The position numbers were made by a program, and so were the translations under genes. Source: an uncultured Lachnospiraceae bacterium (GTDB lineage Bacteria > Bacillota > Clostridia > Lachnospirales > Lachnospiraceae). Taken from it: a stretch of DNA of 25,359 bases. This document shows positions 1 to 7,546 of this stretch, one piece after another. The notes beneath the pieces were generated by a model, which did not search any database, was not told the DNA's origin, and saw only the letters and a list, made by a program, of their open reading frames with translations. How positions within the stretch are numbered: position 1 is the first letter of the stretch; every line of letters starts with the position of its first letter. Location of the stretch: assembly GCA_902493385.1 (NCBI GenBank), contig CABUPO010000013.1, positions 1 to 25,359 on the forward strand, in the 5' to 3' direction.

Positions 1-54
1 CAGAGCAGCTGATTTGTAATCAGCAGGTTAACGGTTCAAGTCCGTTTGTCGGCT
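1..54 (+). tRNA. tRNA-Thr (TGT), 5' end cut by the window edge
   Basis: The anticodon arm has TGT in its loop (about 15-17), the T arm is at 30-46 with the loop TTCAAGT, and the 3' acceptor strand is at 47-53 with discriminator T54. The D arm and 5' acceptor strand are mostly outside the window. No CCA is encoded at the 3' end. It is the first visible member of a five-gene tRNA cluster. Confidence 0.9.
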
Positions 55-64
55 TATATAATAT

Positions 65-146
65 GGATGGATTCCCGAGCGGCCAAAGGGGGCAGACTGT
101 AAATCTGTTGTCGACGACTTCGAAGGTTCGAATCCTTCTCCATCCA
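65..146 (+). tRNA. tRNA-Tyr (GTA)
   Basis: A class II tRNA of 82 nt with the long variable arm expected for bacterial tRNA-Tyr. The acceptor strands GGATGGA and TCCATCC pair fully, the anticodon GTA is at 99-101, and the T loop is TTCGAAT. The discriminator is A146 and no CCA is encoded. It lies 10 nt after tRNA-Thr, so the two are probably cotranscribed. Confidence 0.96.
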
Positions 147-170
147 CTATGCATTACGCATAATATTTAT

Positions 171-244
171 CGCGGGGTAGAGCAGTCAGGCAGCTCGTCG
201 GGCTCATAACCCGAAGGTCGTTGGTTCAAATCCAGCCCCCGCAA
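171..244 (+). tRNA. Initiator tRNA-fMet (CAT)
   Basis: 74 nt with anticodon CAT. Two hallmarks mark it as the initiator and not the elongator: the first acceptor position is an unpaired C opposite A (C171/A243), and the anticodon stem ends in three consecutive G:C pairs (TCGGG ... CCCGA). Discriminator A244, no encoded CCA. Confidence 0.96.
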
Positions 245-258
245 TTATTATTCAGAAT

Positions 259-331
259 GCCCAGATAGCTCAGTTGGTAGAGCAAGGGACTGAAAATCCC
301 TGTGTCGCTGGTTCGATTCCGGCTCTGGGCA
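259..331 (+). tRNA. tRNA-Phe (GAA)
   Basis: A standard 73-nt cloverleaf with a GCCCAGA/TCTGGGC acceptor stem, anticodon GAA at 292-294, T loop TTCGATT and discriminator A331. No CCA is encoded. It sits 14 nt downstream of tRNA-fMet in the same cluster. Confidence 0.97.
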
Positions 332-353
332 CTTTTCTATATTAATATAGTAT

Positions 354-426
354 GGGTCACTAGCTCAGTCGGTAGAGCACTTGACTTTTAATCAAGTTGT
401 CGGGGGTTCGATTCCCCCGTGACTCA
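354..426 (+). tRNA. tRNA-Lys (TTT)
   Basis: A 73-nt cloverleaf with a GGGTCAC/GTGACTC acceptor stem containing one G:T wobble, anticodon TTT at 387-389 and a GC-rich T stem. Discriminator A426, no encoded CCA. It is the last gene of the tRNA cluster and is followed at once by an intrinsic terminator. Confidence 0.97.
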
Positions 427-431
427 GTTTA

Positions 432-464
432 AAATTCCGGAAGAATGATTTTCGGAGTTTTTTT
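432..464 (+). terminator. Intrinsic terminator of the tRNA operon
   Basis: AAATTCCG (432-439) pairs with CGGAGTTT (453-460) through one G:T wobble around a 13-nt loop, and a run of seven T follows (458-464). It lies 5 nt after tRNA-Lys. The remaining 94 nt before metG are AT-rich. I see no T-box or other riboswitch there and no convincing promoter, though one may be present. Confidence 0.8.
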
Positions 465-558
465 AATTATCAGATATAAAAATGGAAATTGTAGCTATTT
501 AATATAATGTGTGATATTATATATGGTAATTGTATTTCGTGGAAAAGGAGAGATGGTA

Positions 559-2523
559 ATGGATAAAGAAAAGAAGACATTTTATCTTACGACGGCAATT
601 GCGTATACATCAGGTAAGCCGCATATAGGCAATACCTATGAAGCGGTTCTTGCGGATGCGATAGTGAGATTCAAAAGGATGCAGGGATACGACGTGCGTT
701 TTCAGACCGGAACTGATGAACATGGACAGAAAATAGAGATTAAGGCGGCGGAGGCAGGAGTGTCTCCAAAGGAGTATGTGGATAATGTCGCCGGACAGAT
801 TAAAAATATATGGGATATGATGAATACATCTTACGACAGGTTTATAAGAACGACTGATGAAGACCATGAAAAGCAGGTTCAGAAAATATTTAAAAAGCTT
901 TATGAAAAAGGCGATATATATAAAGGCGAGTATGAAGGAATGTACTGTACTCCTTGCGAGTCATTCTTTACGCCATCGCAGCTTGTAGACGGTAAATGTC
1001 CCGACTGCGGACGTCCGTGCGAACCTGCTAAGGAGGAGGCATATTTCTTTAAGCTCAGCAAATATGCAGACAGGCTTATAGAGCATATTAATACTCACCC
1101 TGAATTTATTCAGCCGGAATCCAGAAAGAATGAAATGATGAATAATTTCCTTCTTCCGGGACTTCAGGATTTGTGCGTATCGAGGACATCGTTCAAATGG
1201 GGAGTGCCTGTTACGTTTGACGATAAGCATATTATATATGTGTGGGTTGACGCGCTTAGTAACTATATTACCGGGCTTGGTTATGATGTGGATGGTGACA
1301 GCGACGAGCTTTATAAAAAATATTGGCCTGCCGACCTTCATCTTATAGGAAAGGATATTCTGAGATTTCATACAATTTACTGGCCAATTATGCTTATGGC
1401 GCTTGATATTCCGCTGCCTAAGCAGATATTCGGACATCCATGGCTTCTGCAGGGCGACGGTAAGATGAGCAAATCCAAAGGAAATGTTCTGTATGCTGAC
1501 GACCTTGTAAATCTCTTTGGCGTTGATGCAATTCGTTTCTTCGTGCTTCATGAGATGCCGTTTGAGAACGACGGGGTCATTTCATGGGAGCTTATAATAG
1601 AAAGAATTAATTCTGAACTTGCCAATACGCTTGGAAACCTTGTAAACAGAACAATATCCATGTCCAATAAATATTTTGACGGCGTTGTAAATAATACGGG
1701 AGTAAGCGAGGCTGTCGATGATGATTTGAAGGATATTGTTACCGGAACTGTGGATAAGGTAACTGAAAAGATGGAAAAGCTTCGTGTCGCTGATGCGATT
1801 ACAGAGATATTCAATCTGTTCAGAAGATGTAACAAATATATAGATGAGACGATGCCCTGGGCGCTTGCAAAAGATCCTGATAAGAAGGACAGACTTCAGG
1901 AGGTGCTTTATAATCTTGTTGAGAGTATAAGTATAGGAGCATCTCTTCTTGAACCATACATGCCTGAAATTTCTGAGAAGATTCTTAAGCAGCTTAATGC
2001 AGAAAAGAGAAGTCTTTCTGATGCTTCTGTTTTTGGAAAATATGTTTCAGGAAATAAGGTTACCGATAAGCCTGAGATTCTTTTCGCAAGACTTAATGCA
2101 GAGGATGTATTAAAAGAGGTCAGAGAAAGATTCGGAGCTTCTGATGATGAAGAAAAAGAAGAAGACGGAGAAGAGGTTATTGATATAGAAGCTAAGCCTG
2201 AGATAACATTTGATGATTTTATGAAAATGCAGTTTCAGGTAGGCGAAATAATTGCATGTGAAGCGGTACCTAAGTCCAAAAAGCTTTTATGCTCACAGGT
2301 TAAGATAGGAAGCAGCGTTAAGCAGATTGTATCAGGAATTAAGGCTCAGTATTCACCTGAAGAGATGGTTGGAAAAAAGGTGATGGTTTTGGTTAACCTT
2401 AAGCCTGCAAAGCTCGCTGGAGTGCTGTCAGAGGGAATGCTTTTATGTGCTGAAAATGAGAATGGCGAGCTGGCGCTTTTAGTGCCTGAAAAGGATATGC
2501 CGGCAGGTGCCGAGATATGTTAG
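559..2523 (+). CDS. metG: Methionyl-tRNA synthetase (MetRS) with C-terminal tRNA-binding domain
   Basis: Charges tRNA-Met with methionine in the cytoplasm. The 654-residue protein shows a class I catalytic core with the HIGH-type signature HIGN at residues 22-25 and KMSKS at 302-306. An inserted zinc knuckle has paired cysteines C130/C133 and C147/C150. A C-terminal EMAPII/Trbp111-type tRNA-binding OB fold covers about 555-654, joined by an acidic linker near 530-550. An upstream in-frame GTG (511) and an ATG (553) exist, but the ribosome site AAAAGGAG ends at 550, which leaves 8 nt to the ATG at 559, so I place the start there. Its stop overlaps the start of tatD by 7 nt, pointing to one transcript with tatD and rsmA. 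It lies directly after a tRNA cluster containing initiator tRNA-Met, its own substrate. Confidence 0.97.
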   Translation: MDKEKKTFYLTTAIAYTSGKPHIGNTYEAVLADAIVRFKRMQGYDVRFQTGTDEHGQKIEIKAAEAGVSPKEYVDNVAGQIKNIWDMMNTSYDRFIRTTDEDHEKQVQKIFKKLYEKGDIYKGEYEGMYCTPCESFFTPSQLVDGKCPDCGRPCEPAKEEAYFFKLSKYADRLIEHINTHPEFIQPESRKNEMMNNFLLPGLQDLCVSRTSFKWGVPVTFDDKHIIYVWVDALSNYITGLGYDVDGDSDELYKKYWPADLHLIGKDILRFHTIYWPIMLMALDIPLPKQIFGHPWLLQGDGKMSKSKGNVLYADDLVNLFGVDAIRFFVLHEMPFENDGVISWELIIERINSELANTLGNLVNRTISMSNKYFDGVVNNTGVSEAVDDDLKDIVTGTVDKVTEKMEKLRVADAITEIFNLFRRCNKYIDETMPWALAKDPDKKDRLQEVLYNLVESISIGASLLEPYMPEISEKILKQLNAEKRSLSDASVFGKYVSGNKVTDKPEILFARLNAEDVLKEVRERFGASDDEEKEEDGEEVIDIEAKPEITFDDFMKMQFQVGEIIACEAVPKSKKLLCSQVKIGSSVKQIVSGIKAQYSPEEMVGKKVMVLVNLKPAKLAGVLSEGMLLCAENENGELALLVPEKDMPAGAEIC

Positions 2524-3302
2524 GAATATTTGACAGCCACGCGCATTACGACGATGCACGGTTTGACGAAGACAGACAAGAGCTTCTTGCCAAAATGGCA
2601 GATGCGGGAGTTGCTTATATAGTAAATGTTTCTGCCGATATGGAGTCTGTTAAGGGCAACAGGGAGCTTGTTAAAAGGTATCCATTTATTTACGGAAGCG
2701 CAGGAGTTCATCCTGAAGATGCAGATAAGCTGACAGATGCAGATATGGATATTATAAGAGAAGCCGCAGGAGACGAAAAGATTGTCGCAATAGGTGAGAT
2801 AGGCCTTGATTACCATTATCCTGAACCTGAGCGGTCTGTTCAGAAAGAATGGTTTGTTAAGCAGCTTGATATTGCGGCAAAGCTTCAGATGCCGGTTATA
2901 ATCCACAGCAGGGAGGCCGCAGAGGATACTATGAACATTCTTTGCGGTTATAAAGACAGACTGCTTAAGGATAATACGGGGGTTATCCACTGTTATTCAT
3001 ATTCAGTGGAAATGGCTTTAAAGTATATTGAGATGGGCTATAATATAGGCGTAGGCGGCGTGCTTACTTTCAGTAACGCTAAAAAGCTTAAGGAAGTTGT
3101 TAAAAATATTCCGATTGAAAAGATTATTATTGAAACAGACTGCCCATATCTTGCACCGGCGCCGCACAGGGGCGAGAGAAATGATTCAAGGCTTTTAACT
3201 TATGTAGCAGATGCAATAGCTGAGATAAAAGGCATAGACAGACAGGAAGTAATTCGTATAACTTGTGAAAATACATTAAAAATGTATAGGATTGAGGTAT
3301 AA
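2517..3302 (+). CDS. tatD: TatD-family metal-dependent deoxyribonuclease
   Basis: A 261-residue TIM-barrel hydrolase of the TatD/YabD family. These are Mg-dependent 3'-5' DNA exonucleases linked to DNA turnover and repair. Visible metal-ligand motifs are the N-terminal HxH (H8, H10), the bridging glutamate in GEIGLDYHY (E94), the histidine in VIIHSREA, and the ETDCPYL block near the C-terminus. Length and motif order are normal for the family. The gene starts inside the last codons of metG (7-nt overlap), so translation is probably coupled. In many Firmicutes the gene between tatD and rsmA is rnmV (RNase M5). Here rsmA follows after 3 nt instead. Confidence 0.95.
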   Translation: MLGIFDSHAHYDDARFDEDRQELLAKMADAGVAYIVNVSADMESVKGNRELVKRYPFIYGSAGVHPEDADKLTDADMDIIREAAGDEKIVAIGEIGLDYHYPEPERSVQKEWFVKQLDIAAKLQMPVIIHSREAAEDTMNILCGYKDRLLKDNTGVIHCYSYSVEMALKYIEMGYNIGVGGVLTFSNAKKLKEVVKNIPIEKIIIETDCPYLAPAPHRGERNDSRLLTYVADAIAEIKGIDRQEVIRITCENTLKMYRIEV

Positions 3303-3305
3303 TAT

Positions 3306-4169
3306 TTGGACGGATATTTGGTTGACCCCAAAAATACAAAAGAGATAATTAAAAAATATGATATTCATTTTCAAAAAAAATACGGGCAGAATTTTCTGAT
3401 TGACAGTCATGTGATGAGTAAAATTATTAATGCGGCAGGTATTGATAAGAATGACTGTGTACTTGAAATCGGACCGGGGATAGGAACGATGACGCAGTTT
3501 TTATGTGAAAATGCGGCAAAGGTTCTTGCGGTTGAGATTGATAAGGCATTGATTCCTGTGCTTAAAGATACTTTATCGCGTTATGATAATGTAGAGATTA
3601 TACAGGGCGATATTTTAAAGCAGGATATATGTGAATTATCGAAGGCTTATAATGGCGGCCGGCCGTTTAAAATGGCGGCTAACCTTCCATATTATATAAC
3701 CACACCGATTATTATGGGTATTTTGGAAAACGATATGCCTGTAGATTGCATAACAGTAATGGTTCAGAAGGAAGTCGCAATGCGTATGCAGGCAGAACCG
3801 GGCACGAAGGATTACGGCGCATTGTCGCTTGCCGTTCAGTATTATGCCAGTCCGTATCTTGCGGCGAACGTACCGCAGAATTGTTTTATGCCAAGGCCTA
3901 ATGTGGCAAGCGCCGTCATTACATTGAAAAAGCATGAAAAGGCGCCTGTACAGGTTAAAGATAAAAAGCTTATGTTCGATATTATAAGGGCTTCATTCCA
4001 GCAGAGAAGAAAAACCCTCGTAAACAGTCTTAAAAACTGCAAAAGCCTGTGCTGTGATAAAGATAAAATTCTTTTTGCGCTTGACAGCATGGGGGTTGAC
4101 GCTGCGGTAAGAGGAGAGACCTTTACACTGGAACAATTTGCATGCCTTAGCGACCTTTTATGCGGATAA
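3306..4169 (+). CDS. rsmA: 16S rRNA dimethyladenosine transferase RsmA (KsgA)
   Basis: Transfers four methyl groups from S-adenosylmethionine to the two adjacent adenines in the 3'-terminal hairpin of 16S rRNA (A1518/A1519 in E. coli numbering), a late step in 30S assembly. The 287-residue protein has the family N-terminal YGQNFLID motif, the SAM-binding LEIGPGIGTMT motif and the catalytic NLPYYITTPI motif. The start is a TTG at 3306. It is supported by a GAGG ribosome site ending at 3297 (8 nt spacing) and by homology beginning soon afterwards. It is the last gene of the metG-tatD-rsmA run. No clear terminator follows, but a 10-bp inverted repeat lies at 4191-4242. Confidence 0.96.
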   Translation: MDGYLVDPKNTKEIIKKYDIHFQKKYGQNFLIDSHVMSKIINAAGIDKNDCVLEIGPGIGTMTQFLCENAAKVLAVEIDKALIPVLKDTLSRYDNVEIIQGDILKQDICELSKAYNGGRPFKMAANLPYYITTPIIMGILENDMPVDCITVMVQKEVAMRMQAEPGTKDYGALSLAVQYYASPYLAANVPQNCFMPRPNVASAVITLKKHEKAPVQVKDKKLMFDIIRASFQQRRKTLVNSLKNCKSLCCDKDKILFALDSMGVDAAVRGETFTLEQFACLSDLLCG

Positions 4170-4190
4170 GTTCAAGATTTGGTCATAAAT

Positions 4191-4242
4191 TCATGTTAAA
4201 GTAAGAGTTATTATTTACAGCTGTATTGTACGTTTAACATGA
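4191..4242. repeat. Inverted repeat upstream of the alarmone synthetase gene
   Basis: TCATGTTAAA (4191-4200) and TTTAACATGA (4233-4242) are perfect inverted copies separated by 32 nt. The spacer holds a second palindrome, TACAGCTGTA (4216-4225). The right arm ends just before the ribosome site GAAGGA (about 4245-4250). There is no T-run, so it does not look like a standard terminator. It could be an operator or a leader hairpin; the function is unknown. Confidence 0.5.
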
Positions 4243-4257
4243 AAGAAGGAATTACAA

Positions 4258-5067
4258 ATGAGTGATTTACCGATAAATCTTACTAAGGATGAAGAATGGA
4301 ACCAGATATTTCTGCTATATGACTCAGCCATAAAGGAGATAAGAACAAAGCTTGAGATACTAAACAATGAATTTAAGCTTTCGCACCAGTATAATCCTAT
4401 AGAGCATATTGAAAGCAGGCTTAAGTCTATTGACAGTATTGCAAGAAAATTAAGACGCAGAGATAAAGAGCTTACTGTAGCCAACGTAATGAAATATGTG
4501 AATGACGTTGCCGGAATAAGAATAATCTGTTCATTTACGTCTGATATATACAGAATTGCGAAGGCCATATCAGGGCAGAGTGATATAGAGATTCTGAAAA
4601 TAAAGGATTATATTAAGAATCCGAAAGAAAACGGTTATATGAGTTACCATATGATTATTACAATCCCGATTTTTTTGTCATACAAGTCCATCAGAACGAA
4701 GCTTGAAATTCAGATAAGAACGATTGCAATGGATTTCTGGGCAAGTTTAGAGCATAAAATATATTACAAATTTGAAGGAAATGCACCGCACGGAATACAG
4801 GCGGAATTAAAGGAATGCGCTGACGTCGTTGCATATCTTGATAAAAAAATGCTGTCAATTAATGAAAGCGTCAAAGCATTTGCCGAAAAAGACAGCGCTC
4901 AGGATGAATACATAGACGGCTATGATTCTTCTGTAGTTGATTTTGAACCTATTTCTTATATTATTGAAGAAGGTGGTTTGGACAATGCCGGCAAAGAAAA
5001 GAAAAAGAAAAGATGGAAAGCGGGAGGTAAGCAGGATGAGCGAAGAAAAGGAACTTACAATGGCTGA
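4258..5067 (+). CDS. Small alarmone synthetase (RelQ/RelP-type GTP pyrophosphokinase)
   Basis: Synthesises (p)ppGpp from ATP and GDP/GTP, a stress alarmone that slows ribosome production and growth. The protein has 269 residues and contains only a RelA/SpoT synthetase domain (about 45-175). There is no HD hydrolase domain and no TGS/ACT regulatory tail, which defines the small synthetase class. Conserved blocks are the basic helix around RLKSIDSIARKLRRR (54-68), NDVAGIRI (82-89), KNPKENGYMSYH (120-131) and the EIQIRT...DFWASLEHK segment (150-167). After about residue 212 it carries an extra tail rich in Lys, Arg and Gly. Its last 32 nt overlap the S1-domain gene in another frame, which suggests translational coupling. 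RelQ and RelP cannot be told apart with certainty here. Confidence 0.9.
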   Translation: MSDLPINLTKDEEWNQIFLLYDSAIKEIRTKLEILNNEFKLSHQYNPIEHIESRLKSIDSIARKLRRRDKELTVANVMKYVNDVAGIRIICSFTSDIYRIAKAISGQSDIEILKIKDYIKNPKENGYMSYHMIITIPIFLSYKSIRTKLEIQIRTIAMDFWASLEHKIYYKFEGNAPHGIQAELKECADVVAYLDKKMLSINESVKAFAEKDSAQDEYIDGYDSSVVDFEPISYIIEEGGLDNAGKEKKKKRWKAGGKQDERRKGTYNG

Positions 5068-5965
5068 TATGGAGGAGCAGATTAATGCAAGTATGGTTAA
5101 ATATCATACCGGCGATATCGTACACGGAATAGTGGCCGGTATAGAAAATTATGTTGTATATGTGGATATCGGTTCATACATGCAGGGAATAATTCTTCCG
5201 GGTGAATTAAGCGACGATCCTTCATTCAGTGTAATGGATGATATTAAAATAGGAGATGAGATTGACGGAGTCGTTACTATGGAAGACGACGGTAACGGCA
5301 ATCTTGTACTATCCCGCAGGCAGGCGGTGCTTATTACTGCGTGGGATGAGCTTAAGGAAGGAAAAGATAACGAAACAGTATATACTGTTAAGGTTTCAAA
5401 GTCAGTTAAAGGCGGCGTTATAGCATATCTTAACGGCATACGCGGATTTATTCCGGTATCAAGGCTTTCCATTAAGCGTGTAAGCGACAGCGAAAAAGAA
5501 GAATATGTAGGAAAATATATAGACATAATAATCTCAGAGGCTGATGATGAGAAGAAGAGCCTTATTCTCTCAGCCCGCGAGCCTGAAGAGAAAAAAGCTA
5601 AAGAAGCGTACGATAATAAAATTGCAGCATTACATGTTGGAATGGTTACAAAGGGAACTGTTGAATCCATTAAGCCGTTTGGATGCTTCGTAAATATAGG
5701 AAACGGCCTTTCTGGACTTGTACACATTTCACAGATAGCGCACAGACACCTTAAGACTCCTAACGAAGAAGTAAAAACAGGTGATGAGGTTAATGTTAAG
5801 GTAATAGATATCAAAGATGGTAAAATAAGTCTCAGCATGAAAGCTCTGGTTGATATCATGGAGAAAAATGAACCTGAAGAAGACAGTGAAAGTGAGTATA
5901 TTTCTGATGAAGAGGCATCGACGCCAATGGCAGACCTCCTTTCGGGAATTATATTAGACGATTGA
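5036..5965 (+). CDS. S1 RNA-binding protein with three S1 domains (ribosomal protein S1-like)
   Basis: A 309-residue protein with three S1-type OB folds at about residues 24-97, 113-183 and 200-270. The third is the most canonical (GTVESIKPFGCFVNIG ... GLVHISQI). An acidic tail follows. It is shorter than E. coli S1 (six domains) and matches the short Firmicute S1-like proteins that bind single-stranded RNA on or near the 30S subunit. I chose ATG 5036 because GGGAGGT (5022-5028) sits 7 nt upstream. An in-frame ATG at 4985 with AGGTGG 8 nt upstream would add 17 basic residues (starting MPAKKRKRK) and is a real alternative. It overlaps the alarmone synthetase gene by 32 nt, or 83 nt with the longer start. 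Confidence 0.88.
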   Translation: MSEEKELTMADMEEQINASMVKYHTGDIVHGIVAGIENYVVYVDIGSYMQGIILPGELSDDPSFSVMDDIKIGDEIDGVVTMEDDGNGNLVLSRRQAVLITAWDELKEGKDNETVYTVKVSKSVKGGVIAYLNGIRGFIPVSRLSIKRVSDSEKEEYVGKYIDIIISEADDEKKSLILSAREPEEKKAKEAYDNKIAALHVGMVTKGTVESIKPFGCFVNIGNGLSGLVHISQIAHRHLKTPNEEVKTGDEVNVKVIDIKDGKISLSMKALVDIMEKNEPEEDSESEYISDEEASTPMADLLSGIILDD

Positions 5966-5980
5966 TAACGGAGGTAATGT

Positions 5981-6715
5981 ATGCCGTCATTTTTAGAGGA
6001 TTACTCTGCTTTTTATGGAGATGGAAGTAAAAATGAAGATGGATATACTCTGGATGAATTTCTTGAGCGTTACAATCCCACAGAGTACCGTAATCCAAGT
6101 GTAACAGCAGATGTTATGATATTCAGGTACTATAAGGAAATGCAGTCTGTCTGTGAGGATTTGTCCATACTTATGGTTAAAAGAAGGAATCATCCCTGTA
6201 TAGGTTACTGGGCTCTTCCGGGAGGCTTTTGTGAAGTTGGTGAAGATATAGAAGAGGCTGCAAGAAGGGAGCTTCGGGAAGAGACGGGTCTTACTGGAAT
6301 ACCGATATGTCAGCTTCGTACATGGGGAGAAACGTGGAGAGACCCGCGTGACAGAATTATTACAACAGCATTTGCAGCGGTTGTTGACGAGTCTGTTCAT
6401 GAGCCTGTTGCCGGAGACGACGCTTCCGAAGCCTGCTGGTTTGATATAGAATTTCGCAAGCTTTCCAGCGAAATAATATATCAGGCAAACAGGGAAGTTG
6501 TACAATGTACTTACGGGCTTTGTCTCTATAACAGGGAGAATGACGTAAAATGTGATGCATGCGTAAGTGTTAAAGAGAATCTTTATGGTTTTCTAAAAGA
6601 GACGAAATATGATATAATATATAGTAATAATATTGCATTTGACCATGCGAGATTTATAGTGAATGCACTTCTTGAAATTCAGGAATCACTTAATCGTATG
6701 AAGAAGCAGATGTGA
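5981..6715 (+). CDS. Nudix hydrolase
   Basis: Hydrolyses a nucleoside diphosphate linked to another group; the exact substrate is not readable from sequence. The 244-residue protein has a complete Nudix box GX5EX7REUXEEXGU at residues 82-104, with all catalytic glutamates (E97, E100, E101) present. The roughly 40-residue N-terminal extension and 60-residue C-terminal helical part resemble larger Nudix proteins of the ADP-ribose/NAD-related group, but the winged-helix domain of NrtR-type regulators is not evident. Start ATG 5981 has a GGAGGT ribosome site. It follows the S1-like gene by 15 nt and is probably in the same operon. Confidence 0.9.
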   Translation: MPSFLEDYSAFYGDGSKNEDGYTLDEFLERYNPTEYRNPSVTADVMIFRYYKEMQSVCEDLSILMVKRRNHPCIGYWALPGGFCEVGEDIEEAARRELREETGLTGIPICQLRTWGETWRDPRDRIITTAFAAVVDESVHEPVAGDDASEACWFDIEFRKLSSEIIYQANREVVQCTYGLCLYNRENDVKCDACVSVKENLYGFLKETKYDIIYSNNIAFDHARFIVNALLEIQESLNRMKKQM

Positions 6716-6775
6716 TCGAATACTAATAGAAAAAGCGGGGATGCAGGTTTTTATACCATTCGGAGGGGAAATTTA

Positions 6776-7492
6776 GTGCTACGCTTTGTATATATAATAG
6801 CTACAAGCATAATATTGGCCTGTATAGCAATATACAGACTGTCGCAGGCTGCGCAGGATGACAGTCTGAGTGAAGAAGAAAGATATGCGGAAGCAGTCAG
6901 GACCATTAATCTGCTTAAGAAAAAAGGAAGAATAACAACTATTGCAGATGGAATGTGCAATCTGCCGGAGAGCGGCGGATACCTTATGTATTCAAATCAT
7001 CAGGGCAAGTATGACGCGCTCGGAATAATATATTCGCATAAGAAGCCTATGTCAGTTCTTATGGACTATAAAAAGTCAAAGGTTATTTTAACAAGCCAGT
7101 TTATAGACGTGTTAAAGGGAAAAAGAATCAAACCGGACGATCCAAGGCAGCAGATACATATTCTTAACGAGATTGCGGAAGAGATTAAGGAAGGAAGACG
7201 GTATCTTATTTTTCCGGAAGGCGGCTATACAGATAACCATAACAAGCTGCAGGAGTTTTCAAATGGATGCTTCAGGTGTGCAATAAAGGCAAAATGCCCG
7301 ATAGTTCCGGTATGTATTATAGATTCATGGAAACCATTTGGAGTTAATTCGCTGAAGCCTGTCACTACATATGTTCATTTTTTAAAGCCGATTGAATATA
7401 TTGAATTCTGCGATATGCGCGCGTCAGAAATCGGAAAGCTCGTAAAAGACAGAATAGCCGATAAGTTAATTGAAATATTAGGAGAATGTTAA
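6776..7492 (+). CDS. plsC: PlsC-type 1-acyl-glycerol-3-phosphate acyltransferase family protein
   Basis: Probably acylates lysophosphatidic acid to phosphatidic acid in membrane phospholipid synthesis. The 238-residue protein has an N-terminal membrane anchor (about residues 4-21), then the acyltransferase catalytic motif HX4D (H75, D80 in NHQGKYD) and the substrate-binding FPEGG motif (146-150). The family consensus at the second motif is usually FPEGTRS, so this is a slightly divergent member and the acyl acceptor is uncertain. The start is GTG 6776, with GGAGGGG (6762-6768) placed 7 nt upstream. It follows the Nudix gene after 60 nt with no terminator seen between them. Confidence 0.85.
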   Translation: MLRFVYIIATSIILACIAIYRLSQAAQDDSLSEEERYAEAVRTINLLKKKGRITTIADGMCNLPESGGYLMYSNHQGKYDALGIIYSHKKPMSVLMDYKKSKVILTSQFIDVLKGKRIKPDDPRQQIHILNEIAEEIKEGRRYLIFPEGGYTDNHNKLQEFSNGCFRCAIKAKCPIVPVCIIDSWKPFGVNSLKPVTTYVHFLKPIEYIEFCDMRASEIGKLVKDRIADKLIEILGEC

Positions 7493-7502
7493 AAGCATAA
7501 AC

Positions 7503-7546
7503 AGGCACCTTATCACATACAATTATAGTGAGGAGGTGTCTTTTTT
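7503..7546 (+). terminator. Terminator-like hairpin that includes the next gene's ribosome binding site
   Basis: AGGCACCT (7503-7510) pairs with AGGTGTCT (7534-7541) with one G:T wobble. Inside it, TCAC (7513-7516) pairs with GTGA (7528-7531), and T7541-T7546 forms a T-run. It has the form of an intrinsic terminator for the acyltransferase transcript. The 3' arm contains the ribosome site AGGAGGTG (7531-7538) of the lipoprotein gene, whose ATG begins right after the T-run. Confidence 0.65.

Noticed and set aside
465..558. T-box or SAM riboswitch controlling metG
   Set aside because: The stretch between the tRNA terminator and the ribosome site is under 100 nt, AT-rich, and shows no T-box sequence, anticodon-specifier loop or antiterminator.
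961..1551. 196-codon open frame on the minus strand
   Set aside because: Antisense to the conserved MetRS core, with no recognisable motif; a shadow of metG.
5149..5859. 236-codon open frame on the minus strand
   Set aside because: It lies antisense within the S1-domain gene, has no recognisable domain, and its Ser/Thr/Ile-rich composition is typical of a shadow frame.
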